From: Coprenecus sp949297365
Lineage (GTDB): Bacteria; Bacteroidota; Bacteroidia; Bacteroidales; UBA932
Assembly: GCA_963931055.1 (NCBI GenBank)
Contig: OZ006987.1
Location: forward strand, 2,294,001-2,358,000
Length of the DNA stretch: 64,000 nt
Direction of reading: 5' to 3'
This document shows, piece by piece, positions 43,026 through 51,211 of the stretch. The number at the start of each line of letters is the position of its first letter. Position 1 is the first letter of the stretch. The notes beneath the pieces are model-generated. The model saw only the letters and a list, made by a program, of their open reading frames with translations. It searched no databases and was not told where the DNA came from. Made by a program: the position numbers and the translations under genes.

Positions 43026-44228
43026 ATGAGAATTCTTGTCACCGGCGCCAAGGGTTTTGTCGGAAGGAACCTGTGCGCCCAGCTGCGCAACATCCGCGAC
43101 GGCAAGGCCCGCGGCTGCGGGGACCTGAGGATAGACTCCATATACGAGTACGACACCGACTCCACCCCTGAGGAGCTGGACAGGTACTGCGCGGACGCGG
43201 ACTTCGTGTTCAACCTGGCCGGGGTGAACCGCCCGCAGAATCCGGAGGAGTTCATGAGCGGCAACTACGGCTTCGCCTCAACACTCCTCGACACCCTCAG
43301 AAAGCTCGGGAACACCTGTCCCGTGATGCTCTCGTCCTCCATACAGGCGTCCCTCTCCGGCCGCTTCGGGGACAGCGAGTACGGCAGGAGCAAGAAGGCG
43401 GGCGAGGAGCTCTTCTTCAAGTATTCCGCTGAGACCGGCGCGAGGGTGCTGGTCTACCGCTTCCCGAACCTCTTCGGCAAGTGGTGCCGTCCGAACTACA
43501 ACTCAGCAGTGGCCACATTCTGCCACAACATCGCGCACGACCTTCCCATCCAGGTCAACGACCCATCCGTGGAGCTGGAGCTGCTCTACATCGACGACCT
43601 TGTGGACGAGATGACCGCCGCCCTCACAGGCAGGGAGCACCGGTGCGGGTACGACGGACTCGAAGCGGTCCCGGACAGCGAGGGGCGCTACTGCCACTGC
43701 CCCGTGACGCACCGCGTGAGGCTCGGGGAGATAGTGGGGCTGCTGCGCTCGTTCCATGACCAGCCGGACACGCTCATGATGCCGGAGATTCCCGCCGGCT
43801 CTTTCGCCAAGAAGCTCTATTCCACATACCTGAGCTACCTGCCCAAGGAAAAGGCGGTATTCCCATTGAGGATGAACGTCGACCAGCGCGGCTCGTTCAC
43901 GGAGATCCTCAAGACCGCGTGCTGCGGCCAGTTCAGCGTCAACATTTCCAAACCTGGAATTACGAAAGGCCAGCACTGGCACAACTCCAAGTGGGAGCTG
44001 TTCGTCGTGGTCAGCGGCAGGGCCCTGATACAGCAGAGGAGGATAGACTCGGACGAGGTGCTCAACTTCGAGGTGAGCGGGGACAGGATTGAGGCCGTCC
44101 ACATGCTGCCGGGATACACGCACAACATCACCAACCTCTCGGACACGGAGGACCTCGTGACGCTCATGTGGGCGAACGAGACCTTCGACCCGGAGAGGCC
44201 GGACACATATTTCTTACCAGTAGAATAG
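43026..44228 (+). CDS. UDP-2-acetamido-2,6-dideoxy-hexulose reductase with cupin domain (WbjC/FnlB/CapF-like)
   Basis: Second enzyme of UDP-L-FucNAc synthesis. It has 400 residues: an SDR domain (VTGAKGFVGRNLCAQL, YGRSKKAGEE with Y-x3-K) and a C-terminal cupin domain (KGQHWHNSKWELFVV, LPGYTHNITNLS) with the metal-binding histidines of CapF. CapF uses both domains for epimerisation and reduction to UDP-L-6-deoxytalosamine type products. It is GC-rich like its neighbours. Confidence 0.92.
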   Translation: MRILVTGAKGFVGRNLCAQLRNIRDGKARGCGDLRIDSIYEYDTDSTPEELDRYCADADFVFNLAGVNRPQNPEEFMSGNYGFASTLLDTLRKLGNTCPVMLSSSIQASLSGRFGDSEYGRSKKAGEELFFKYSAETGARVLVYRFPNLFGKWCRPNYNSAVATFCHNIAHDLPIQVNDPSVELELLYIDDLVDEMTAALTGREHRCGYDGLEAVPDSEGRYCHCPVTHRVRLGEIVGLLRSFHDQPDTLMMPEIPAGSFAKKLYSTYLSYLPKEKAVFPLRMNVDQRGSFTEILKTACCGQFSVNISKPGITKGQHWHNSKWELFVVVSGRALIQQRRIDSDEVLNFEVSGDRIEAVHMLPGYTHNITNLSDTEDLVTLMWANETFDPERPDTYFLPVE

Positions 44229-44234
44229 AATATT

Positions 44235-45419
44235 ATGGATATCAGAACAGACTATTCGGACATAAGGTTCAAGGACAACGGCAGGCTGAGGCTGCTGATA
44301 ATCGTCGGCACGCGGCCCGAGATCATCCGCCTGGCCGCCGTGATAACCAAATGCAGGGAGTACTTCGACTGCCTGCTGGCACACACGGGGCAGAACTACG
44401 ACTACAGCCTCAACGGGGTGTTCTTCAGGGACCTCAAGCTGGGGAACCCGGACGTGTACATGGACGCCGTGGGGGACGACCTCGGGGCCACGGTGGGCAA
44501 CATCATAAACGCCTCGTACAAGCTGATGGCGCGGACGAGGCCCGACGCCGTGCTGGTGCTCGGAGACACCAACAGCTGCCTGAGCGTCATCGGAGCCAAG
44601 AGACTCCACATACCCATCTTCCACATGGAGGCCGGCAACCGCTGCAAGGACGAGTGCCTGCCCGAGGAGACCAACCGAAGGATTGTGGACATCATCTCGG
44701 ACGTCAACCTCTGCTACTCGGAGCACGCGCGGAGGTACCTCATAGAGTGCGGGATGCCCAAGGAGAGGACCTTCGTCACCGGCTCGCCCATGGCGGAGGT
44801 ATTGCACAATAATCTGAAGGAGATAGAGGCGTCGGACATCCATAAGAGGCTGGGACTGGAGAAGGGTAAATACATCCTGCTGTCCGCCCACAGGGAGGAG
44901 AACATCGACACGGAGAGGAACTTCACGAGCCTCTTCAGCGCGATAAACGCCATGGCGGAGAGGTACGGCATGCCCGTGCTGTACAGCTGCCACCCCAGGT
45001 CAAGGAAGAGGCTGGAGACCAGCGGATTCGAGCTTGACAGGAGGGTCATCAGGCACGAGCCCCTCGGGTTCCACGACTACAACTGCCTCCAGATGAAGGC
45101 CTTCGCCGTGGTGTCCGACTCCGGGACCCTGCCCGAGGAGAGCAGCTTCTTCACCGGCATAGGACGTCCCTTCCCCGCCGTGTGCATCAGGACCTCCACC
45201 GAGAGGCCCGAGGCCCTGGACAAGGGGTGCTTCGTCCTCGCGGGCATAGACCAGAGGTCACTGCTGCAGGCCGTGGACACCGCCGTGGAGATGAACCGCA
45301 GGGGGGACCACGGAATACCAGTGCCCGACTACACCGACACCAACGTCTCAACAAAGGTCGTCAAGCTCATACAGAGCTACACCAACGTCGTCAACAGGAT
45401 GGTCTGGAGAAAATTCTGA
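44235..45419 (+). CDS. UDP-N-acetylglucosamine 2-epimerase family (WbjD/FnlC/CapG-like)
   Basis: Third enzyme of UDP-L-FucNAc synthesis, epimerising C2. It has 394 residues and a GT-B-like epimerase fold: LIIVGTRPEIIRLAAV, HMEAGNRCKDECLPEETNRR, SAHREENID and SDSGTLPEESSFF, all family marks. Its place directly after WbjB and WbjC homologues, six bases from the latter, makes the L-FucNAc role more likely than a general UDP-ManNAc role. GC-rich. Confidence 0.9.
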   Translation: MDIRTDYSDIRFKDNGRLRLLIIVGTRPEIIRLAAVITKCREYFDCLLAHTGQNYDYSLNGVFFRDLKLGNPDVYMDAVGDDLGATVGNIINASYKLMARTRPDAVLVLGDTNSCLSVIGAKRLHIPIFHMEAGNRCKDECLPEETNRRIVDIISDVNLCYSEHARRYLIECGMPKERTFVTGSPMAEVLHNNLKEIEASDIHKRLGLEKGKYILLSAHREENIDTERNFTSLFSAINAMAERYGMPVLYSCHPRSRKRLETSGFELDRRVIRHEPLGFHDYNCLQMKAFAVVSDSGTLPEESSFFTGIGRPFPAVCIRTSTERPEALDKGCFVLAGIDQRSLLQAVDTAVEMNRRGDHGIPVPDYTDTNVSTKVVKLIQSYTNVVNRMVWRKF

Positions 45420-45422
45420 AAC

Positions 45423-46634
45423 ATGAATCTGATTTTTTTAACTCAATCGCGAATAAGTGATGTAAACATCCGCGGTATATACACTGACCTCATGCGAAAA
45501 TTCCGTGATGAAGGCCATAATGTATATATTGTTTATCCACGTGAGAGACAATTCCATCTTTCAACGTCTTTGTATAGTGACAGCGGAGTTCATATGTTGG
45601 GAGTTAAAACACTCAATCTTCAGAAAACCAACGTTGTTGAAAAAGGCATTGGTACTCTGTTGTTTGAATATGAATTCACAGCGGCTATAAAGAAGTATTT
45701 GAAAAATGTAAGGTTTGACCTTATCCTATACTCCACACCTCCTATTACATTTATAAAAGTTATTAAATATCTTAAAAGAAAAAATCCGTCAGCCCTGACA
45801 TATTTGCTTCTGAAAGATATTTTCCCACAAAATGCAGTGGATATCGGGATGCTCAGTAAGTCAAACCCCATATATAAATATTTCAGAAAAAAAGAAATCC
45901 GCTTATACAATATATCAGATTATATTGGATGCATGTCTCCTGCTAATGTCGAGTACATCCTAAAACACAATGACATACCCAATTGCAAAGTAGAAGTCAA
46001 TCCAAATAGCATTGAAGTTGTTTCACAAGATATAACAAATGCTGAGAGGAATGAAATACGTAAAAAATATGGATTACCTCTCGATAGACCGATATTCATC
46101 TACGGCGGGAATCTCGGAAAACCACAGGGCATAGACTTTTTGATACAGTGCCTCCAGGCCAATATCAACCGTACTGATTGTTATTTCCTGATAGTCGGTT
46201 CTGGAACAGAATATGGGAACCTAAGACAATGGTTTGATAAAAATAAACCCAAATCAGCATCATTATTGTCCGCATTACCAAAAGAAGATTATGACAAACT
46301 TGTAAGGAATTGTGATATTGGGCTTATTTTCTTAGACAAGCGTTTTACAATACCCAATTTCCCATCAAGAATACTTTCATACCTTGAAAACAAAATGCCG
46401 ATAATCGCTGCGACAGATCCAAATACAGATATGGGAGAAATTATTTACAATAATGGATTTGGATACAGTTGCCTGCATGGTGATATTAATAAGTTTAATG
46501 AACTGATAAATCGAATAATAGAGTCCAAGGAAGAGATGAAAAGGATGGGAGAAGCAGGTTTTGAATATCTATTGAGACACTACCAAGTGCAAAGAAGCTA
46601 TCAGATAATAATGGAACATTGTAAAAAGAATTAA
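45423..46634 (+). CDS. Glycosyltransferase family 4, WbuB-like (probable L-FucNAc transferase)
   Basis: A 403-residue GT-B transferase starting MNLIFLTQSRISDVNIRGIY. Donor-domain segments are PIFIYGGNLGKPQGIDFLIQ and IPNFPSRILSYLENKMPIIA. WbuB proteins are found directly after fnlABC/wbjBCD in E. coli O26 and P. aeruginosa O11 type clusters and transfer L-FucNAc; this gene occupies the same position three bases after the epimerase gene. Composition drops sharply to AT-rich, so it was not acquired together with the GC-rich set, or has a different history. Confidence 0.85.
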   Translation: MNLIFLTQSRISDVNIRGIYTDLMRKFRDEGHNVYIVYPRERQFHLSTSLYSDSGVHMLGVKTLNLQKTNVVEKGIGTLLFEYEFTAAIKKYLKNVRFDLILYSTPPITFIKVIKYLKRKNPSALTYLLLKDIFPQNAVDIGMLSKSNPIYKYFRKKEIRLYNISDYIGCMSPANVEYILKHNDIPNCKVEVNPNSIEVVSQDITNAERNEIRKKYGLPLDRPIFIYGGNLGKPQGIDFLIQCLQANINRTDCYFLIVGSGTEYGNLRQWFDKNKPKSASLLSALPKEDYDKLVRNCDIGLIFLDKRFTIPNFPSRILSYLENKMPIIAATDPNTDMGEIIYNNGFGYSCLHGDINKFNELINRIIESKEEMKRMGEAGFEYLLRHYQVQRSYQIIMEHCKKN

Positions 46635-46635
46635 A

Positions 46636-47280
46636 ATGAAAAAGATTGCGATATACGGTGCCGGAGGATTCGGTCGTGAGGTGTTGACATTGATAAACGA
46701 CATCAATAGTGTTAATCACCAATATCAAGTAATCGGCTTTTACGATGACGGTATAAGTGTAGGCAGCAATGTCAATGGTTTTCCTGTTTTAGGAGGTATC
46801 AAGGAACTGAATGCTATCAATGAGGCTGTTTCAGTGATTTTAGCGATAGGCAATCCTATAATAAAAAGGACCATATTGGGCAATATCTCAAACCCATTAA
46901 TTAGTTTCCCGACAGTAATACATCCCTCTGTAATGATTGGAGACAAGGAGCGGGTCGCTATCGGCAAAGGATGCATAATATGTGGCGGAACAATTATTAC
47001 AACAGATATAGCGATAAAGGATTTTGTGATTTTGAATTTGGCTTGTACTGTAGGCCATGACACTGTAATAAATAACTACTCAGCATTTATGCCTTCTGTA
47101 AACATATCCGGTGAAGTTGAAATAGGTGAGGCCGTCTATGTGGGGACAGGTGCCAAAATCATAAATCAGCTGAAAATAGGAGATAATACCATAATCGGTG
47201 CTGGCGCTGTTGTTGCAAAAGACTTACCGGCAAACTGCACTGCGGTGGGAGTCCCGGCTAAAGTGATAAAGTTTCATTAA
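46636..47280 (+). CDS. pglD: PglD/NeuD-like sugar O- or N-acetyltransferase
   Basis: A 214-residue left-handed beta-helix acetyltransferase. The N-terminal Rossmann-like part (KKIAIYGAGGFGREVL) binds the UDP-amino sugar, and hexapeptide repeats fill residues about 90-205. The catalytic histidine is in LACTVGHDT. With a PglF-type dehydratase and a PglE-type aminotransferase in the same operon, N-acetylation of UDP-4-amino sugar to UDP-diNAcBac is the best reading. One-base overlap (TAATG) with the next gene. Confidence 0.86.
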   Translation: MKKIAIYGAGGFGREVLTLINDINSVNHQYQVIGFYDDGISVGSNVNGFPVLGGIKELNAINEAVSVILAIGNPIIKRTILGNISNPLISFPTVIHPSVMIGDKERVAIGKGCIICGGTIITTDIAIKDFVILNLACTVGHDTVINNYSAFMPSVNISGEVEIGEAVYVGTGAKIINQLKIGDNTIIGAGAVVAKDLPANCTAVGVPAKVIKFH

Positions 47281-47900
47281 TGCAGGCACTTATGTACGCC
47301 CATTTTTTCAAAAGACTTTTCGATTTCTGCATCACTTTCTGTGCCTTGCTGGTACTGTTACCATTCATGTTGGTATTCATAATCGTTCTGCATTTTGCGA
47401 ACAAGGGGGCAGGTGTATTTTTCACCCAGAACCGCCCAGGGAAGGGTGGCCGGATATTCAAGGCTGTGAAGTTCAAGACTATGACGGATGAGAGGGATGC
47501 TGACGGGAATTTGTTGCCTGATGCTCAAAGAATCACAAAAATAGGCCAGGCCTTCAGATCTCTGTCAATAGACGAGTTGCCACAACTGTGGAATGTGCTC
47601 AAAGGCGACATGGCCATAGTCGGACCGAGGCCGCTTTTGCCACAGTATCTTCCTTTGTATTCCAAGGAACAGGCCAGAAGACATGAGGTCCGTCCGGGAA
47701 TTACGGGTTGGGCACAGGTCAACGGGCGGAACAATATCTCGTGGACAAAGAAATTCGAACTGGATGTTTGGTATGTGGATCACCTGACGATGTGGTTGGA
47801 TATTAAAATTATTTTTCTGACTGTAAAGAAAGTATTTACCCGTGCTGATATCTCTTTCGAAGGAGAGGCTACAATGCATCCTTTTGACGGGACAAACTGA
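47280..47900 (+). CDS. pglC: Priming phosphoglycosyl transferase (PglC-like)
   Basis: A 206-residue monotopic phosphoglycosyl transferase that moves a phospho-sugar from UDP-sugar to undecaprenyl phosphate, starting each repeat unit. It has an N-terminal re-entrant hydrophobic helix (about 15-38), FFTQNRPGK, the catalytic Asp-Glu dyad D98-E99 in SIDELPQLWNV, and VGPRPLLPQY. The short PglC-type length (no extra N-terminal domain) and neighbouring PglD and PglE homologues suggest diNAcBac as the first sugar. Confidence 0.9.
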   Translation: MQALMYAHFFKRLFDFCITFCALLVLLPFMLVFIIVLHFANKGAGVFFTQNRPGKGGRIFKAVKFKTMTDERDADGNLLPDAQRITKIGQAFRSLSIDELPQLWNVLKGDMAIVGPRPLLPQYLPLYSKEQARRHEVRPGITGWAQVNGRNNISWTKKFELDVWYVDHLTMWLDIKIIFLTVKKVFTRADISFEGEATMHPFDGTN

Positions 47901-48037
47901 TGGGATAATTTTCTGAAAGGCACGGATTCAATCAGCCATCAGTTGCAGAAACAGTGTGGATATGGAAGCATTATTGACTGTGTGTAAGAATCACGCTTAC
48001 CTGAGCTTTAATTCTATTTTATAGTTAACAATAATTT

Positions 48038-49282
48038 ATGGGAAAGAGGATTTATCTCTGTCTGGCTCATATGAGCGGGACGGAGCAGGCCTTTATTAAG
48101 GAGGCCTTCGATACTAACTGGGTCGTGCCTCTCGGGCCCAATGTCAACGGCTTTGAGGAAGACTTGAAACAATTTGCCGGAGGCGGCAAGGAGGTGGTGG
48201 CCCTGTCGTCTGGAACCGCTGCGGTACATCTGGCTCTCATAGCCTGCGGGGTAAGACCCGGGGATGAGGTGATTGTGCAGAGTTTCACTTTCTGCGCGTC
48301 ATCGCACCCTATCACTTACCTCGGTGCAGTGCCGGTATTCGTTGATTCTGAGAAAGACTCGTGGAATATGGATCCGGACCTGCTGGAGGAGGCGATAAAG
48401 GACCGCATCGTCAAGACCGGCAGGACTCCCAAGGCAATTGTCCCCGTGGCCCTGTACGGCATGCCCTACCGGATAGACCGCATCATGGAGATTGCGGACA
48501 GGTACGGTATCCCCGTCATCGAGGATGCCGCCGAGGGTTTCGGTTCCCGGTTCGACGGGCGGATGCTCGGCACATTCGGCCGGTACGGAGTACTGTCGTT
48601 CAACGGCAACAAGATGATAACCACCTCAGGCGGAGGCGCGCTTATCTGCCCGGACCAGGAGAGCAAGAACGAGATTATGTTCTACGCCACCCAGGCCCGC
48701 GAGGCTTATCCCTACTATCAGCACGAACGCATCGGATACAATTACCGTATGTCCAATATCTGCGCGGGTATAGGCCGCGGCCAGATGACCGTTGCGGACG
48801 AGCATATCGCCCACCACAGGCGTCTGTGCGGGCTGTACAGGGAGCTGCTGGCCGGAGTGGACGGCATAACCCTGCATGAGAACCCCTCGGACAGGTACGA
48901 CAGCAATTACTGGCTGAACACTGTCGTCATAGATCCGGAGCTGCGTGTCAGGGGCGAGGAGCATGTCTATGAGGTGGCGGTCAACGGAGCTGTCGGCGGT
49001 GCGGCGGGAGTGACGCATGCGGCTTCAACCCTGCACACCGACTGCGAGCCGAACCGCAATGTCGAGGCCATGAGGATAGCCCTGGATGCAGCCGGCATCG
49101 AATCCCGTCCGCTGTGGAAGCCCATGCACTGCCAGCCCGTCTACAAGGACGCTCCGGCATATGTCAACGGGGTGAGCGAGGCGCTTTTCAGGACAGGGCT
49201 ATGCCTTCCCAGCGGCCCATGTGTCACCGATGACGATGTCCGCTACATCGTGGGCAATATCAAGGCCGCCATCCTCGACTGA
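48038..49282 (+). CDS. pglE: DegT/DnrJ/EryC1 family aminotransferase (PglE-like)
   Basis: A 414-residue PLP-dependent sugar aminotransferase. The PLP lysine is K192 in FNGNKMITTSGGGA. Other marks are LSSGTAAVHLAL at 57-68 and IEDAAEGFGS at 161-170. It would aminate the 4-keto sugar made by the PglF-type dehydratase to UDP-4-amino-4,6-dideoxy-GlcNAc. A gap of 137 bases separates it from pglC. It is the last gene of the first polysaccharide operon and is followed by a hairpin. Confidence 0.88.
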   Translation: MGKRIYLCLAHMSGTEQAFIKEAFDTNWVVPLGPNVNGFEEDLKQFAGGGKEVVALSSGTAAVHLALIACGVRPGDEVIVQSFTFCASSHPITYLGAVPVFVDSEKDSWNMDPDLLEEAIKDRIVKTGRTPKAIVPVALYGMPYRIDRIMEIADRYGIPVIEDAAEGFGSRFDGRMLGTFGRYGVLSFNGNKMITTSGGGALICPDQESKNEIMFYATQAREAYPYYQHERIGYNYRMSNICAGIGRGQMTVADEHIAHHRRLCGLYRELLAGVDGITLHENPSDRYDSNYWLNTVVIDPELRVRGEEHVYEVAVNGAVGGAAGVTHAASTLHTDCEPNRNVEAMRIALDAAGIESRPLWKPMHCQPVYKDAPAYVNGVSEALFRTGLCLPSGPCVTDDDVRYIVGNIKAAILD

Positions 49283-49304
49283 TATCTTACAGATGACCGG
49301 TATA

Positions 49305-49345
49305 AACAGGCAGTAGAGTTCGACAAAGGACTCTACCGCCTGTTT
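49305..49345 (+). terminator. Hairpin at the end of the first polysaccharide operon
   Basis: Arms 49305-49319 and 49330-49344 pair over 15 positions with one A-C mismatch (AACAGGCAGTAGAGT with ACTCTACCGCCTGTT), loop of ten. Only three T follow, so it is a weak intrinsic terminator or an mRNA-stabilising stem. Confidence 0.6.
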
Positions 49346-49485
49346 CCTGAGATTTTTCGTATTTTTATTGACTTGATTTGAAAAAACACATTGGCAGAGC
49401 TTTATTCCCTGTTCTCCTGACCGGATAAGTCGCAGACGGGAAATGCACAAATCGTAAAATGTTGCTGTTCAGCAGCTGGAAAGAT

Positions 49486-49516
49486 TTGGAGGATTCGAGG
49501 CGAATGCATATTTTTG
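49486..49516 (+). promoter_or_regulatory. Promoter of the Rpn-type nuclease gene
   Basis: TTG at 49486-49488, a 20-base spacer and TATTTTTG at 49509-49516 match the full Bacteroidales consensus, giving a leader of about 40 bases. Confidence 0.78.
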
Positions 49517-49564
49517 TCTCCGGTTAGTTAACGGAGTCGCGGACTTTTAAGTGAGACAGAGATT

Positions 49565-50506
49565 ATGGGAGAAAAGAAAGACCTGTACGTGCGGTTCGAC
49601 TGGGCCATCAAGCGCCTGCTGAGGCAGAAGGCGAACTTCGGTGTGCTCGAGGGGTTCCTTACGGTGTTCCTCGGTGAGAGAATACGGATAGTGGAGATCC
49701 TCGAGAGCGAGAGCAACCAGGAGGGGCCGGACGAGAAGTACAACCGCGTGGACATCAAGGCTCTCGACTCCAAGGGTGAGATAGTCATCATAGAGGTCCA
49801 GAACACCCGCGAGCTGAATTTCATGGAGCGTCTCCTCTTCGGGACATCCAAGGCCGTCACGGAGCACATCGACAAGGGTCAGAAGTACAGCAACGTGAAG
49901 AAGGTCTACTCGATAAGCATCGTGTATTTCAACATCGGCGAGGGCAGCGACTACCTGTACCACGGTCAGACCCGGTTCATCGGTGTCCACACGCACGACG
50001 AGCTCCTCATGCATGAGAAGGACCGCGACGCTCTCGTGCCGGTGCCCGAGCCCGCCGCGAAGACGTTCCCCGAGTACTACATCATCCGCGTCAACGAGTT
50101 CGACCGTGTCGCCGTGACTCCCATGGAAGAATGGATGCGCTACCTCAAGGACGGCGTTATAGAGCCTGATACGACGGCTCCCGGACTTCAGGAGGCCAGG
50201 CAGCGCCTGCAGTACTACTCAATGACCAAGGAGGAGCAGCGTTCCTATCTCGACCACATGGATTTCGTCAACCAGATGGACGACGCCATGGCAGCGAACC
50301 GTCGGGAGGGACGCGAGGAGGGCCTTCAGGAAGGGTTGGAGAGAGGGAGGAAAGAAGGGTTGAAAGAGGGACTGGAGAAAGGGTTGGCGCAGGGACGCGA
50401 GGAAGAGCGTCTGAGAACCGCCCGTGCCATGATGGCCAAAGGCTACCGCCCTGAGGAGATTGCGGAGCTGCTGTCCATGGACATCGATACCCTCCGGCAT
50501 CAATGA
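49565..50506 (+). CDS. Rpn-family PD-(D/E)XK nuclease / putative transposase
   Basis: A 313-residue protein of the recombination-promoting nuclease (Rpn, PDDEXK_2) family. The nuclease core has D63 in NRVDIKAL and E77-x-Q79 in IIEVQNT. YVRFDWAIKRLLRQKANFGVLE is the usual N-terminus. The C-terminal part is a Glu/Gly/Lys/Arg-rich repeat (EGLQEGLERGRKEGLKEGLE), a variable tail common in this family. Family members are associated with mobile DNA, recA-independent recombination and phage defence. It has its own promoter and lies exactly between two converging polysaccharide loci; no flanking inverted repeats were found. Confidence 0.88.
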   Translation: MGEKKDLYVRFDWAIKRLLRQKANFGVLEGFLTVFLGERIRIVEILESESNQEGPDEKYNRVDIKALDSKGEIVIIEVQNTRELNFMERLLFGTSKAVTEHIDKGQKYSNVKKVYSISIVYFNIGEGSDYLYHGQTRFIGVHTHDELLMHEKDRDALVPVPEPAAKTFPEYYIIRVNEFDRVAVTPMEEWMRYLKDGVIEPDTTAPGLQEARQRLQYYSMTKEEQRSYLDHMDFVNQMDDAMAANRREGREEGLQEGLERGRKEGLKEGLEKGLAQGREEERLRTARAMMAKGYRPEEIAELLSMDIDTLRHQ

Positions 50507-50620
50507 AATTTTTCGTATGTCATTTCATCGTACAGTCAGGTTGTATCCAAATAGGCATCAATCTATGAGATAATCCCGACTGTGACAACTTGTTGCTTCT
50601 TCTTATTGAGAAATAACAAA
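50507..50620. other. Convergent intergenic region between the Rpn gene and the second locus
   Basis: A gap of 114 bases between a rightward and a leftward gene. ACAGTCAGG at 50532-50540 and CCCGACTGT at 50575-50583 could pair over nine positions with one mismatch and a 34-base loop, a weak candidate terminator. No gene is supported. Confidence 0.4.
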
Positions 50621-51211
50621 TCAGTTTTTGACAATAGCGATAAAGGTATTGAATATTAGACGTATATCTCCTAAAAATGAATGGTTGCGGACATATTCGA
50701 GGTTGATGCGCAGTTTGTCTTGCATAACTACATCACGATAGTACTGCTCGGGGTCTGATGCCTGTTCGAGAAGTTCGTTTTCATTGCGGTAGCGGATGGA
50801 TGCCAAGTCTGTGATGCCCGGACGCACATCAAGAACGTGCATCTGTTCAGGTGTATACAAGTCTACGTATTTACGGACCTCAGGACGCGGTCCCACCAAA
50901 CTCATGTCTCCTTTGAAAACATTGATTAGCTGAGGGAATTCGTCCAGTTTGTACTTTCTTATATAGTAACCAGAGCGCGTGACCCTTGGATCGTGGCCTC
51001 CGACTGTGATAAGTCCCTTTTTATCAGACCCCACCCTCATTGAACGGAATTTGTAAAGAAAAAAGTCTTTATTGTTTCGTCCAACTCTTATCTGTTTGTA
51101 AAATACTGGGCCGGGTGAGTCGAGTTTTACCCATACGGCCACGACTAAAAAAAGCGGACTTAGGATAAGCAACCCCAGTCCGCTGGCTATAATGTCAAAT
51201 AATCGTTTCAC
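50621..51211 (-). CDS. Priming sugar transferase of the second locus (phosphoglycosyl transferase)
   Basis: A 196-residue phosphoglycosyl transferase with an N-terminal hydrophobic segment (RLFDIIASGLGLLILSPLFLVVAVW), FYKQIRVGRN, a catalytic Asp-Glu pair in YKLDEFPQLINVFKG, and VGPRPEVRKYV. It would start the repeat unit of the second polysaccharide. The start codon is GTG, overlapping the upstream stop codon as GTGA. It is the last gene of the leftward operon, the mirror of the placement of pglC near the end of the first operon. Confidence 0.9.
   Translation of the reverse strand: MKRLFDIIASGLGLLILSPLFLVVAVWVKLDSPGPVFYKQIRVGRNNKDFFLYKFRSMRVGSDKKGLITVGGHDPRVTRSGYYIRKYKLDEFPQLINVFKGDMSLVGPRPEVRKYVDLYTPEQMHVLDVRPGITDLASIRYRNENELLEQASDPEQYYRDVVMQDKLRINLEYVRNHSFLGDIRLIFNTFIAIVKN

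Noticed and set aside
41846..44993. Long antisense open frames (up to 323 codons) over the WbjB-C-D homologues, and a similar one over ugd
   Set aside because: GC-rich codon use removes stop codons from other frames; the sense proteins contain all expected motifs.
47901..48037. Possible insertion-sequence scar between pglC and pglE
   Set aside because: No inverted repeats, target-site duplication or transposase fragment could be seen in the 137 bases.
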